64,000 bases of DNA from Devosia sp. (lineage in GTDB: Bacteria > Pseudomonadota > Alphaproteobacteria > Rhizobiales > Devosiaceae): positions 186,001 through 250,000 of the forward strand of contig JADGNE010000006.1 of NCBI GenBank assembly GCA_015234425.1. The letters run 5' to 3'. This document shows positions 1-9,194 of the stretch, in pieces. Within the stretch, counting starts at the first letter, position 1, and each line of letters opens with the position of its first letter. A program made the position numbers and the translations under genes. The notes under the pieces are model-generated. The model made no database searches, had not been told where the DNA came from, and saw only the letters and a list, made by a program, of their open reading frames with translations.

Positions 1-304
1 TATCAACGAGCAGTGGCAGAGCTTTTGGGCAGACCTCTTCGCCGCCCATGGCCGCAAGCCCTATGATGTGCTGCGCCCAAAACTCTGGGCCGACGAGGCC
101 ATCCCGGCCTGGTACCGCCAGAACATCATCCTCTATCTCGATGACGCCACCGCATCGGGACTTGGCCTCGTGCCGGAAGACCCGGACCTGCTCGACCGCG
201 TCCACCCCGCCTTCTGGGCCCGCGCCAACCGCGAACTGGCTTATGCCAACGCCCTACCGGAATCAGAAGTGCTGCGGCGGCGGGCGGAAGAAGCGGCGGA
301 GTGA
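1..304 (+). CDS. C-terminal end of an unrecognised protein (5' truncated by window edge)
   Basis: The reading frame is open from base 2, so the start lies outside the window; about 100 residues are visible, ending in a TGA at 302-304. The visible part is mostly helical in character, with several Trp and Asp residues (WYRQN, LYLDDA) and a charged Ala/Glu/Arg tail (LRRRAEEAAE). I do not recognise the family and assign no function. Codon use matches the neighbours and no other frame is a better candidate. It converges on the ThuA gene, with a palindromic repeat element between them. Confidence 0.6.
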   Translation, partial: INEQWQSFWADLFAAHGRKPYDVLRPKLWADEAIPAWYRQNIILYLDDATASGLGLVPEDPDLLDRVHPAFWARANRELAYANALPESEVLRRRAEEAAE

Positions 305-312
305 GTGGCGGA

Positions 313-425
313 TACCCCCACCTAGCCTCCCCCTGACAGGGGGAGGAGCCTATCGAGTTTGCCACGCGCTATGTGAGCCACAGGCGCATCCCTCCCCCTT
401 TTCAGGGGGAGGCTAGGTGGGGGTA
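313..425. repeat. 113-bp intergenic element with 24-bp perfect terminal inverted repeats (family A, copy 1)
   Basis: Bases 313-336 and 402-425 are exact reverse complements (TACCCCCACCTAGCC... at the left end). Inside are second, shorter inverted C/G blocks, so the element can fold into nested hairpins. Related copies lie at 10236-10350, 35850-35960 and 47003-47115. It sits between two convergent genes. Confidence 0.85.
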
Positions 426-437
426 TTTTACCCCGCA

Positions 438-1085
438 CTACCGCGCCGCCCAGAGCAGCCCGCGCTTCAAAATTGTCCGCACCTGCGGGATCTCCAGCTC
501 ATCGGCCGTGTGGCCGAGTGAGGAATAAAACACCCGACCGTTGTCATGGGTCGTGGTAAACACCACCGGCATCACCACATCCTTGCGCCACGGGTGGAAT
601 TCGCCCGAAAAAGTCGTCGTCGCCAGCACCTCAACGGCCGGATCATAATTGAGATAATATTGCTCGGATGTGTGGCTGAAACTCTCGATCCCGGCCATGA
701 TCGGGTGGTCGGAGCGGGTCACGTGGACTTGGTAAGTGATGATATTGCCCGGATGCTGCACCCAATAGACGCTGGCGGCATATCGGAAGGGCACGCTGGC
801 CCGGAACGTGGTCGCAAGGCCCATGTGGTAGCCGGCGAGCCCCGTGCCGGCGCGAATGGCGCCGATGAGGTTCTTCATCTTCTCTGGCGCCAGCGTCCCA
901 TCGGTGATGACCGGCACGATGAGATCGTTCTCGCCGACATCTTCGGCACCCAGCGCCTCATAGTCGGGAGTAACGGTGACGGCGAAACCCTCTTCCTCCA
1001 GCAGCGCCTGCACCACATGCGCGCCCCGTTCGGGCGTGTGCAATTCCATCCCGCCCCAGACGACCAGCGCCTTCTTCCCCGTCAT
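438..1085 (-). CDS. ThuA domain protein
   Basis: 215 residues covering a whole ThuA-like (glutamine-amidotransferase-fold) domain: an N-terminal strand ALVVWGG, GLAGYH near residue 105, the HPGNI and SDHPI motifs, and a C-terminal GRVFYSSLGH followed by a conserved tail. ThuA-family proteins act in trehalose and related disaccharide catabolism in rhizobia, thought to be through 3-keto sugars; the exact chemistry is uncertain. The start at 1085 is preceded by AGGAAC 5 bases away and is preferred over the longer frame, whose extra 41 residues only shadow the upstream gene. It is the last gene of a long minus-strand operon, 14 bp after the acyltransferase fusion. It is paralogous to the ThuA at 48297-48938. 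Confidence 0.85.
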   Translation of the reverse strand: MTGKKALVVWGGMELHTPERGAHVVQALLEEEGFAVTVTPDYEALGAEDVGENDLIVPVITDGTLAPEKMKNLIGAIRAGTGLAGYHMGLATTFRASVPFRYAASVYWVQHPGNIITYQVHVTRSDHPIMAGIESFSHTSEQYYLNYDPAVEVLATTTFSGEFHPWRKDVVMPVVFTTTHDNGRVFYSSLGHTADELEIPQVRTILKRGLLWAAR

Positions 1086-1099
1086 CTCACGTTCCTTTC

Positions 1100-2734
1100 C
1101 TAGAGCCCCAGCCCCACTGCCTCGGTCCGGTGCACACCCTTGGGCACGAAGGAAAACGCCTCGTCCATGCCCAGCAGCTTGGCCGCCAGATGCACCACCG
1201 AGAGCCACATTTCCGTGCCCTGCAGGCCCGGCGTCTGCCCGTCGGCAAAGGCGAAACCCCGGCCTTCCACCCAGCGCTCACCCGCCTGCGCAATGATGGC
1301 CCGCGCAATTTCCTCGGCCTCCCGCCGCCGGTGATCAGTCTGCATCAGGCACAGCAAAAGCGGATGGATGGTATCGAGCAGATTGCAGGCCGTGTAGGTG
1401 GCGGCAGAAAAACCGCCAAAATTGCGATAGTTGAGCAGTACGCTGTCGATCGCCGCTTCCGGTCGCGGCACGGCGACGCCGAACTGGGCATAAGTGCCGC
1501 GCGTCAGCCGGTAAAACCCGTTGACCGGCTGCAACAGGCCCTGCTCTGGCGTGGCACTGCCCCAAAGACCCGTGCCCCGGTCCTGTTTCAGCGCCAGCCA
1601 GCCAAAAAGCGTTTCCCGCGCCCGCCCGCTGGCAAAATAACGGGCGTTGAAATAAAGCGCCGTGCTGATCGCATCCACGCTGGCCCCTGCGCCCCAGGCG
1701 CGTGACCGCCAGGGGAGACTTTCGAGCCAGTCGCAGAGCTCCGGGCCCGCAAGTTCCACCGCCGAAATCGGGTGGAGCGGACGGCTGCCGAGCACTTCGA
1801 GCGCATAACCGGCCGAGAGCACATTGTAGAGCGCCAGCCCGTCATCGCGCATGGCGCCGCCCGGCGGCGGCGGCTGGAAGGGATCGGGGAAGAGCCCACT
1901 CGCCGGGTCCTGCACCGCCTGCAGCCGCGCGATCGCAGCCGCAACATCAAGGCCCGGCGGCAGTTCCCCGAACCCGGCCGCAATCTCGATGGCGTCGCAG
2001 AGATGGCGGTTGGATTTTCGCACGCTGCCATCATTCTCGCGCGAGACATATTCGTCCCCGTCCCGGTTCTGAGCCAACACATCGCGCCATTGTTCTTGCG
2101 CCCGCGCGCCCAGCGCCTGCAATTGCTCGCGCACGGCGTCGCTCCGCCCCTGCCCGCGAAAGCGCAGCACTTTGGCCGGCACGCCGCCGACGACCGCCAT
2201 GGGCGGCACATCCTTGCTGACGACAGCCCCGGCCGCAATCACGGCGCCCCGACCCACAGTCACCCCGTCGACTACCACCGCATTGGCGCCGATCCACACA
2301 TCATCCTCGATGATGATCCCGAGGCTCTCATGCTTTTGCTGGTGGATGGGCACATCGGGGTCGTCAAAACCGTGGTTGAAGCCGACAAGGGACACATGGC
2401 TGGCGATCCGCACGCCATCGCCGCAGCGCACCTTGCCCGAGATCATCGCATAGGGATTGACCGTGCAGTGGCTGCCAAAGGTCACATTGCCCCGCACCAG
2501 CGCATGGCCGGCAATCCAGCTTTTCGCGCCGAGCACCAGCCGCGTCGTAAAAATCGCGGCGTCTGCGGCCACATAGGCATCGGGGGCAAAACTGGCCCCT
2601 GCCCGCTCGACCAGCAGCGCCTGCCGCGCCCGATGCTCGACGCTTTCGATATCGTCCGGCGTGCGGTCCCAGGTCAGAAACTGCAGGCGGGCCTCGTGCC
2701 AGTCCCCCTCATCAGAGGCATTGGACACAGTCAT
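1100..2734 (-). CDS. Hexapeptide-repeat O-acyltransferase fused to a C-terminal toroid-like domain
   Basis: 544 residues in two parts. Residues about 55-195 are a left-handed beta-helix acyltransferase of the maltose/galactoside O-acetyltransferase type, with hexapeptide periodicity, the loop GFNHGFDDP carrying the likely catalytic His, [10 protein letters not shown] and GGVPAKVLR. These enzymes move an acetyl group from acetyl-CoA to a sugar hydroxyl. Residues about 250-544 are helical with recurring Trp/Gly motifs ([22 protein letters not shown]), resembling the alpha/alpha toroids of prenyltransferase-like and polysaccharide-lyase-like proteins. I cannot name that domain. The start overlaps the stop of the dehydrogenase (ATGA). 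I infer that it modifies the sugar handled by this operon. Confidence 0.75.
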   Translation of the reverse strand: MTVSNASDEGDWHEARLQFLTWDRTPDDIESVEHRARQALLVERAGASFAPDAYVAADAAIFTTRLVLGAKSWIAGHALVRGNVTFGSHCTVNPYAMISGKVRCGDGVRIASHVSLVGFNHGFDDPDVPIHQQKHESLGIIIEDDVWIGANAVVVDGVTVGRGAVIAAGAVVSKDVPPMAVVGGVPAKVLRFRGQGRSDAVREQLQALGARAQEQWRDVLAQNRDGDEYVSRENDGSVRKSNRHLCDAIEIAAGFGELPPGLDVAAAIARLQAVQDPASGLFPDPFQPPPPGGAMRDDGLALYNVLSAGYALEVLGSRPLHPISAVELAGPELCDWLESLPWRSRAWGAGASVDAISTALYFNARYFASGRARETLFGWLALKQDRGTGLWGSATPEQGLLQPVNGFYRLTRGTYAQFGVAVPRPEAAIDSVLLNYRNFGGFSAATYTACNLLDTIHPLLLCLMQTDHRRREAEEIARAIIAQAGERWVEGRGFAFADGQTPGLQGTEMWLSVVHLAAKLLGMDEAFSFVPKGVHRTEAVGLGL

Positions 2735-3738
2735 GCCAGCCGTTCCAGCAATTCAGGCACCACCTCGTAGTGCAGCGGTTCGCCGCGCACATAGCGCTCG
2801 ATTTCATCAGCCACCATCAACCCCAATCGCAGCCGCTCCGTGCCCACCGCCCCGGCGAGATGCGGGGTGAGGAAGACATTGGCCAGATGGTAAAGCGGGG
2901 AGTCTGGCGCAGGAATTTCCGGCTCGGTCACATCGATAATGCCGTTTATCCGTCCTGTTTCCAGCTCTTCGACCAGCGCCGCCTCGTCCACCAATCCCCC
3001 GCGTGCCGTATTGATGAAGGTCGTCCCGTCCCGCATCAGCCGCAAATGCCGCGCGCGGATCATGCCCCGCGTTGCGGGCAAGAGAGGCGCGTGGATGGAC
3101 ACCACATCGGACCGCGACATCAGCCTCTCGAGATCGACCAGTTCCACCCCGGAAAGCTCCGGATCATCTGCCCGCGCGAAGGGATCAAAGAGCAGCACTT
3201 CGATATCGAATGGCTTCAGCAGCTTGATCACGCGCCGCCCGATGCGGGACGCCCCGACAATGCCCACCACGCGACGGAAATTGCCGATGGGCTGATCCAT
3301 CAGGGCATAGCTGGTCATCCGGCTGGGATCAGCGCGATAGCGGTCGCGCAACTCGAACACGGCCTTATTGGCAAAGAGGATCGCCGCCAGCGTATATTCG
3401 GCCACCGGCACGGCGTTGGCCTCCGCCGCATGCGTCACCCTGATGCCTGCCTCATAGGCGAGCGGGTCGACGGTGAATTTCACCGTCCCCGCCGCATGGG
3501 CGATGAGTTTCAGCTGCGGCATCTGGCGCAAAAGCGCCGGAGTGATCATCGGACAGCCCCAGCCGGTCACCAATATTTCCGCCTCAGCCATCGCGGCCCT
3601 GGCCACGTCAGTGGTCAGATCCTCAAACGGCTGGCGCGAGAGAATTTCGCAGCTCTCGTCAAGGCGATCGACCGTGGCGGTGTCGAACACATGCCGCGTC
3701 TTGTCTGGCGCCATGGCAAAAGCAAGTTTTGGGCGCAT
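2731..3738 (-). CDS. D-isomer-specific 2-hydroxyacid dehydrogenase family protein
   Basis: 335 residues, a normal length for this NAD(P)-dependent family. The Rossmann motif [12 protein letters not shown] lies at 159-170 (GxxxxxG variant), followed by the acidic residue in LLFDPF. The catalytic set is present: Arg246 in [10 protein letters not shown], Glu in TEPEIP (272/274) and His293 in TPHLAG. The family interconverts 2-hydroxy and 2-keto acids; sugar-acid dehydrogenases of catabolic clusters belong here. It overlaps DUF2264 upstream (TGATG) and the acyltransferase downstream (ATGA), so the three are translationally coupled. The substrate is unknown; a sugar acid is inferred from context. 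Confidence 0.88.
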   Translation of the reverse strand: MRPKLAFAMAPDKTRHVFDTATVDRLDESCEILSRQPFEDLTTDVARAAMAEAEILVTGWGCPMITPALLRQMPQLKLIAHAAGTVKFTVDPLAYEAGIRVTHAAEANAVPVAEYTLAAILFANKAVFELRDRYRADPSRMTSYALMDQPIGNFRRVVGIVGASRIGRRVIKLLKPFDIEVLLFDPFARADDPELSGVELVDLERLMSRSDVVSIHAPLLPATRGMIRARHLRLMRDGTTFINTARGGLVDEAALVEELETGRINGIIDVTEPEIPAPDSPLYHLANVFLTPHLAGAVGTERLRLGLMVADEIERYVRGEPLHYEVVPELLERLA

Positions 3739-5597
3739 CAGAAAGTCTCCGGCACCATAATGGCGCTGACATCAACGCCCTCGCGGGCAAAAAGCGCTTC
3801 GAGCGCGGCAAGGTCGGGCGCCTTGGGCGGCTGGGCGAGGGCCGTTTCGGCCGCGGCACCAGCCGGAAGCGCCATCGCCGCCGTGACCAGAACAGTGGTC
3901 CCGGCCGGGATCTCGCCCCGCAATTGCGGCACGATGGTTTTCGAGACGATGAGATTGGTGTTGGGCAGCGCCCGGAAAGCCCGCCCCTCGCGCTGGCCGT
4001 CCGGCGACAAATCCACAATGGCGCTGACATCGGTCACGCTTTTGGCCACACCGCGACCGGGCTCGTCGATATAGGTGTCGGCGTTCTGGTCGGCACGACC
4101 AACGGCAAAGCCGCCCTCGGTGGCATGCAGCGCCCGCGGCGTCGTGATCTTGTGCACGCGGATATGCCAGGGATTGGCCGGGATCAGCCAGGTCTCGACC
4201 GTCACATCCGCCCAGGGCTTCCACACGGCGTGGAGCTTGTCGCCGGCAATTCTGGCGCTCTCATTGGTCTCGCGCACGCGATAATGGCGACCGTCATCGG
4301 AAAAGGCGAGCGCCCCGTCAAACGCGCCCTGCGGATAGGCCCGCTCATCGGCCTCAACGGAAAAGCCATAGCGCGAGGAATAGACAAACTTGGCGTATTT
4401 CTCGGTGCCGTGGCGCATCTGCCAGTTCTGCTGGCCGCTCGACAGCGCCACCACATTGCCCGGCGTATGCATCATCACCATGCCCGGATGCTTTAAGGGC
4501 ACCGGCGCATCGTCGAAATTGGCCTCGACCTCTTCCGCCGTCCAGAAGGGATGGTCGGCCGGCAGCGCCAGCGGCAGGAAGGCTTTGAGCGCCCAATAGG
4601 GCGAGCCCGAGGAATTATAGCTCTCCGACATGAAGAGGTTGGGATAGCCATAGCCCACCGAGAGCACGCCATCGCGCGTGGCAATCGGCAGCTTGCTCCA
4701 CCAGCGCAGGTGCCGGAGGAACTGGCCCTTGATGACGCCCCAGGGCAGCGCTTCGACATCGGCAAAGGCCAGCGCGCCCCAGAAGCCGCCACAGGCAAAG
4801 CGATAGGTCAGAGAACGCCCGAAGGCCAGCGTGCCGCCCTCATCGTCAAACCAGTGCTGGATATCCCGCGCAAAGAGCCGCGCGCGCTCTTTGTAGACGG
4901 CCACGCGGTCCCCGTCGCCCCGCGCCAGCTTGGCGTAGATCAGCCCATAAAAATGCATGGCGAAGGGGATGTAGTGGTCGATCCGACGGATATTGCCGTC
5001 GCGATACCAGCCATCGTCGATATAGAAATCCTCGAGCTCGGCCAGATATGTGTCCGTATAGGAGCGGTCGAATTCGACCCCACATTCCTCGAGCCCGAGA
5101 TCAACGAGGATACGGAAGAACTTCCAGTTATTGGGCGCATAATCGAACTGGCGCGCATGCTTGAGATAGGCGGCCAGATTGTCCTTGGCCTTTTGCGGCA
5201 GCGGCTCCCAGACGAGGTGCGGCAGCATCTTCATGGTAAAGCCGATGGCCGCCAGCTCCACCTGCCGCTGGTCAATGCCGTTGACCGTCCCCCAATATTC
5301 GGGGTGCTCGGGATCGGTGCCATTGGCCAGACCTTGACGATAAAGCGCCCAATGGTCGAAATCACCGCCGCCTGCGGCCAGCGGCGTCAGCCCCCACAGC
5401 GGCCGGGCAAAGCCTTCAAGGTCGGCCGCCGCCCGATCAAAATGGGCGCCCACCGCGTCGAGCCGCACCCGCGCCCCACCTTCGGAGAAATAGGGCAGCA
5501 GCGGCGCAAACAGATCGCGCAGCCCCTTTTCGACATCGTTACGGCTTTTGAGCGGATTACCGGCCAGCGGATTGGCGGAAACGGGATCGTAGGTCAT
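3738..5597 (-). CDS. DUF2264 domain-containing protein
   Basis: 619 residues matching the DUF2264 family along its whole length. The N-terminal half (about 15-370) is a helical toroid-like domain rich in aromatic motifs (YWGTVNGIDQRQVE, WKFFRILVD, DGWYRDG, DHYIPFAMHFYGL). The C-terminal half is beta-rich (VETWLIP, WHIRVHKI). The family is uncharacterised but recurs in carbohydrate-use clusters and resembles polysaccharide lyases and unsaturated glucuronyl hydrolases in overall architecture; an enzymatic role on an oligosaccharide is inferred. No signal peptide is visible, so it should act in the cytosol after uptake by the adjacent importer. It is coupled to the dehydrogenase by a TGATG overlap. 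Confidence 0.85.
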   Translation of the reverse strand: MTYDPVSANPLAGNPLKSRNDVEKGLRDLFAPLLPYFSEGGARVRLDAVGAHFDRAAADLEGFARPLWGLTPLAAGGGDFDHWALYRQGLANGTDPEHPEYWGTVNGIDQRQVELAAIGFTMKMLPHLVWEPLPQKAKDNLAAYLKHARQFDYAPNNWKFFRILVDLGLEECGVEFDRSYTDTYLAELEDFYIDDGWYRDGNIRRIDHYIPFAMHFYGLIYAKLARGDGDRVAVYKERARLFARDIQHWFDDEGGTLAFGRSLTYRFACGGFWGALAFADVEALPWGVIKGQFLRHLRWWSKLPIATRDGVLSVGYGYPNLFMSESYNSSGSPYWALKAFLPLALPADHPFWTAEEVEANFDDAPVPLKHPGMVMMHTPGNVVALSSGQQNWQMRHGTEKYAKFVYSSRYGFSVEADERAYPQGAFDGALAFSDDGRHYRVRETNESARIAGDKLHAVWKPWADVTVETWLIPANPWHIRVHKITTPRALHATEGGFAVGRADQNADTYIDEPGRGVAKSVTDVSAIVDLSPDGQREGRAFRALPNTNLIVSKTIVPQLRGEIPAGTTVLVTAAMALPAGAAAETALAQPPKAPDLAALEALFAREGVDVSAIMVPETF

Positions 5598-5704
5598 GTC
5601 AGCTCGGCATCTCTGTTGTGAACCGGAATGTCAGTGGTTTTTGGGAGGGCACAAAGGTCGGGGGCGCGAGCCGCAATGATCAGGCTCCCCTCACCCCCTC
5701 CCAC

Positions 5705-5725
5705 CCTCCCCCCTCAAGGGGGAGG
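5705..5725. repeat. Short C/G palindrome in intra-operon gap
   Basis: Inverted repeat CCTCCCCC-CTCAA-GGGGGAGG inside the 186-bp gap between DUF2264 and the upstream ATPase gene. It belongs to the class of short palindromes that fill most same-strand gaps in this window. Confidence 0.6.
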
Positions 5726-5783
5726 TGTAGGCCGGTGACGGCGGTAAATTCTTGGACAATCGAACCCATCCTCCCCTCCATCG

Positions 5784-6857
5784 TCATTGCCCGGCATGTC
5801 CGGGCAATCCATCGGCGGACTGCAGCGTGCGCGGCGTGACAGGCGCCGGCCCATAGGCCCCCTTCAGCTCCAGACTTTCGGCAAAGTGGCATGCCGCCAG
5901 CTGGGCCGAGCCGTTGATCGGGCGCAGCGCCGGCTTTTCGCTCCGGCAGATGTCCTGGGCATATTTGCAGCGCGTGTGGAACGGGCACCCCTGCGGGCGG
6001 TTGCCGAGATAGGGGATTTCGCCCTTGAGCTCGGTGCTCCGCCCCTTGCGCCGGCTTGGGTCGGCAATCGGCAGGGCTTCGAGCAGCATTTCCGAATAGG
6101 GGTGGCGGGGCCGCTCGAACAGCGCCTCGGTCGGCGCATTTTCCACCACATGGCCCAGATACATCACCACCACCCGGTCGGCGATGTAGTTCACCACGCC
6201 CAGATCATGGCTGATGAAGATATAGGTCAGCCCGAAATCGGCCTTGAGGTCCTCCAGCAGGTTCAAGACCTGCGCCTGGATCGACACATCGAGCGCCGAC
6301 ACCGCCTCGTCCGCGATCACCAGTTTCGGGTCGAGCACCAGCGCTCTTGCAATGCCGATGCGCTGCCGCTGCCCTCCCGAAAAGGCATGGGGATAGCGGC
6401 CCACCGCATCGGCGGGAATGCCCACCTTGGCGAGGGTGTCGATGACCTTGTCCTCAAGCTCGCGCCCCTTGGCGATGCGATGCACCCGCAGCGGCTCGGC
6501 GACGATATCGAAGACCCGCATGTTGGGGTTGAGCGAGCTCATCGGGTCCTGGAAGATCATGCGGATATCGCGCCGCCAGGGTTTTATGGCGCGCTTGTCG
6601 AGCGCACTCAGCTCAACGCGCTGCCCCTCTTGTGGGTGATAAAACACCTTGCCCGAGCTGACCGGCTGCGCCTTGATGATGCAGCGCCCCAGCGTGGTCT
6701 TGCCACAGCCGCTCTCCCCGACAATGGCGAGGGTTTCCCCCGCCTCGACGGTGAGGTTGATGTCATTGAGCGCTACAAGCTCCCGGCCAGCACCGAAGAG
6801 CCCGCCACCCAGCGTATAGATCTTGGAGAGGTTTTCGACGGTAAGAAGCGTGCTCAT
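5784..6857 (-). CDS. Oligopeptide/oligosaccharide ABC importer ATP-binding protein (DppF/OppF type)
   Basis: 357 residues. Walker A is GESGCGKTT, the Q-loop lies in FQDPMSSLNP, the ABC signature is FSGGQRQR, Walker B is LVIADEAVSALD and the switch His is in FISHDLG. The C-terminal Cys-containing segment (CPFHTRCKYA...C...CH) is typical of DppD/DppF-class ATPases. The start at 6857 overlaps the stop of the partner ATPase (ATGA); the longer frame adds 13 residues with no family match. It energises the importer whose permeases are at 8057-10187. Confidence 0.92.
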   Translation of the reverse strand: MSTLLTVENLSKIYTLGGGLFGAGRELVALNDINLTVEAGETLAIVGESGCGKTTLGRCIIKAQPVSSGKVFYHPQEGQRVELSALDKRAIKPWRRDIRMIFQDPMSSLNPNMRVFDIVAEPLRVHRIAKGRELEDKVIDTLAKVGIPADAVGRYPHAFSGGQRQRIGIARALVLDPKLVIADEAVSALDVSIQAQVLNLLEDLKADFGLTYIFISHDLGVVNYIADRVVVMYLGHVVENAPTEALFERPRHPYSEMLLEALPIADPSRRKGRSTELKGEIPYLGNRPQGCPFHTRCKYAQDICRSEKPALRPINGSAQLAACHFAESLELKGAYGPAPVTPRTLQSADGLPGHAGQ

Positions 6858-7879
6858 GCCAGCGCCTCCGCCTTCTGATGAGTGAGAAGATGGCACCGCG
6901 CCACATGGCCTTCAGAGACCTGGGTCCGTTCCGGCCGCTCGCCCGCGCAGGGCGCAAAGGCATGCGGGCACCGGCTGGTAAAGGCGCAGCCGACCGGCCG
7001 ATCCTTGGGCGAAGGCACCGTGCCCTTGATCGGCGACAGCCGCTGTCGCTCGGCTTTCCGCGTCAGCCGTGGCACCGACGCCATCAGCGCCTGCGTATAG
7101 GGGTGCTGCGGCGCGCGGAACACCCCATAGACGTCCCCCTGCTCCACCACATCGCCCAGATACATCACCGCCACCTCATCGGCGATTTCCGCCACCACCC
7201 CGAGATCATGGGTGATGAACAGCATGGCCATGCCATAATCAGCCTGCAGCTGGCGCAGGAGATCAAGGATCTGCGCCTGCGTCGTCACATCGAGCGCCGT
7301 GGTCGGCTCGTCGGCGATCAGCAGTTTTGGCGTACAGGCCAGCGCCATGGCGATCATGGCGCGCTGGCGCAGCCCACCCGACAGCTCGAACGGATAGGCA
7401 TTGGCCCGCTCGCGCGCACCGGGCACGCCCACCTGATCGAGCAGCGCCACCGTCCGCTCCCGCGCCGCCTTGGGTTTTAATCCCTCATGGAGCACGATGA
7501 TCTCGTCGATCTGGTCACCGATCGTATGAACCGGCGACAGCGAACTCATCGGCTCCTGAAAGATCATCGAAATCTGCGCCCCGCGAATGGCGCGCATGGC
7601 CTGGCTGTCGGGCTTGAGCCGGGCAATATCGACCGGCCCGCCCGCGCCCTCAAAGAGGATTTCGCCGGTGCGGATATCGGCGTTCTTTTCCAAAAGCCGC
7701 AGAATTGCCCGCGCCGTCACCGATTTCCCGCAGCCGCTTTCCCCCACCAGCGCCAGTGTCTTGCCCGGCGTCAGCGTCAGATCCACCTGCCGCACCGCCT
7801 CGATGTCGGGCTCGTCGGGCGAGGTGAAAATGAGGGACATATTGTTGATGGTCAGGAGGGGTTTGGTCATGCCGGACAC
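6854..7879 (-). CDS. Oligopeptide/oligosaccharide ABC importer ATP-binding protein (DppD/OppD type)
   Basis: 341 residues with Walker [11 protein letters not shown]-loop [10 protein letters not shown], signature LSGGLRQR (Gly-Leu instead of the more common Gly-Gln, as is frequent in OppD proteins), Walker [13 protein letters not shown] and switch His in FITHDLG. The C-terminal [14 protein letters not shown]...CH cluster marks the Dpp/Opp class. A second ATG lies three codons in (MTKPLL) and could be used. It is coupled to the DppF-type gene by ATGA. Between it and the upstream permease is a 177-bp gap filled with palindromes. Confidence 0.92.
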   Translation of the reverse strand: MSGMTKPLLTINNMSLIFTSPDEPDIEAVRQVDLTLTPGKTLALVGESGCGKSVTARAILRLLEKNADIRTGEILFEGAGGPVDIARLKPDSQAMRAIRGAQISMIFQEPMSSLSPVHTIGDQIDEIIVLHEGLKPKAARERTVALLDQVGVPGARERANAYPFELSGGLRQRAMIAMALACTPKLLIADEPTTALDVTTQAQILDLLRQLQADYGMAMLFITHDLGVVAEIADEVAVMYLGDVVEQGDVYGVFRAPQHPYTQALMASVPRLTRKAERQRLSPIKGTVPSPKDRPVGCAFTSRCPHAFAPCAGERPERTQVSEGHVARCHLLTHQKAEALA

Positions 7880-7901
7880 TCGCTATTTGCCGTCGAAAGC
7901 C

Positions 7902-8033
7902 CCCTCACCCGTCTCGCGCTACGCGCGATCCACCCTCTCCCAGGAGGGGCGAGGGGGAGGCCTGTGTTAGGGGAGGCACCCTGCCTTCCTTCTCCCCTTG
8001 AGGGAGAAGGTGCCCGAAGAGCGGATGAGGGGT
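7902..8033. repeat. Palindromic repeats in operon gap (family C-like)
   Basis: The 177-bp gap between the DppC-type permease and the DppD-type ATPase holds two inverted C/G-rich units: a CCCCTCACCC...GGGGCGAGGGGG unit with internal CGCGCTACGCGCG, and CTTCTCCCC-TTGA-GGGAGAAG near 7988-8009 followed by GGATGAGGGG. Similar units occur at 22571-22720 and 27668-27845. Confidence 0.6.
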
Positions 8034-8056
8034 TAAACATCCACAAAACCATCATC

Positions 8057-9193
8057 TCACCGCCCATGAGGATCAGCCGCGTCGCGCAGGCCGTCGCTGA
8101 AGAAGTTGAGCGCCAGGATCACCACCACCACGCAGATGCCCGGCGTCAGCAGCCACGGCGCCGTCGCCAGGGTGCGGATGTTCTGGGCTTCCTGGAGCAG
8201 CGTGCCCCAGCTCACGATCGGCGCCTGCAGCCCCAGCCCGAGGAAGCTCAGCGCTGTTTCGGCGAGGATCATGCCCGGAATGGCGAGCGTTGCCGCCGCA
8301 ATGATGTGGCTGGTGAAACTGGGCACCATATGCCGCGTGATGATGCGCCAGTCGCTGGCGCCATCAAGCTGCGCCGCCGTCACAAAATCCTCGGTGCGCA
8401 GACTGAGGAACCGCCCGCGCACCACACGCGCCAGCTCGGTCCATCCGATCAGCGAGAGAATGATGGTGATGGCGAAATAGGTCTGGAGCGCATTCCAGTC
8501 CTTGGGCATTGCGGCCGCCAGCCCCAGCCAGAGCGGAATGGTGGGCATGGAGCGGATGAACTCGATCACCCGCATCACCGCGCCGTCGAACCAGCCGCCA
8601 TAATAACCGGCAAAACCGCCGATAATGATGCCGAAAAAGAGGCTGAGGGTCACACCGGCCAGCCCGATGGAGAGCGAAATGCGCGTGCCGTGGATCAACC
8701 GGCTGAGGAGATCGCGGCCCAGCCGGTCCGCCCCCAGCACATAGAACGGATCGCGCTTGTTCTCGACCCCCATCAGCTTGACCGACATGGGGATGACGCC
8801 AAACAGCCGATAGGGCTCGGCGGGGGCAAAGAACTGCACCGGGATCACCACATCGGGATCCACCACAAAGGTGCGGCGCATGGCCTTGGGGTCCACCTCG
8901 GACTTGTAGCCATTGACATGGGGCTGGAACGACCAGCCGCCATTCTCGTCGCGCAGGATGAAGTGCAGCCCCTGCGGCGGCGCATAGGTATAACGGGCGC
9001 TATAGGCGGACGGATCGGCCGGAGCCAGAAATTCGGCCAGCGCCGCCACGAGATAGAAGGCCATCACGATCCAGAGGCTGACCACGGCCAGCTGATGCCG
9101 CTTGAACCGGCGCCACATCAGGCCAAGCTGGGACTCGCGGGCGCGGCGCGGCGGCACCACTTCTGCAACGGGCGAGAGCGTTTCGACGGCCAT
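8057..9193 (-). CDS. ABC importer permease (DppC/OppC type)
   Basis: 378 residues, longer than typical DppC (about 280-300) because of an approximately 80-residue periplasmic insert after the first membrane segment (near residues 50-130). The core has about six membrane segments, the DRLGRDLLSRLIHG motif and the cytoplasmic coupling EAA-like loop (AAQLDGASDWRIITRHMVP), and ends in LNFFSDGLRDA. The N-terminus carries the expected basic stretch MWRRFKRHQLA. It lies 1 bp after the DppB-type permease stop, so the two are cotranscribed. The long insert is usual for family-5 importers in sugar clusters; the substrate is unproven. Confidence 0.9.
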   Translation of the reverse strand: MAVETLSPVAEVVPPRRARESQLGLMWRRFKRHQLAVVSLWIVMAFYLVAALAEFLAPADPSAYSARYTYAPPQGLHFILRDENGGWSFQPHVNGYKSEVDPKAMRRTFVVDPDVVIPVQFFAPAEPYRLFGVIPMSVKLMGVENKRDPFYVLGADRLGRDLLSRLIHGTRISLSIGLAGVTLSLFFGIIIGGFAGYYGGWFDGAVMRVIEFIRSMPTIPLWLGLAAAMPKDWNALQTYFAITIILSLIGWTELARVVRGRFLSLRTEDFVTAAQLDGASDWRIITRHMVPSFTSHIIAAATLAIPGMILAETALSFLGLGLQAPIVSWGTLLQEAQNIRTLATAPWLLTPGICVVVVILALNFFSDGLRDAADPHGR

Positions 9194-9194
9194 C

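Noticed and set aside
1-304. A short internal ATG at 68 as the start of a small gene
   Set aside because: The frame is open upstream of 68 to the window edge, so the ATG is more likely an internal Met of a truncated gene.
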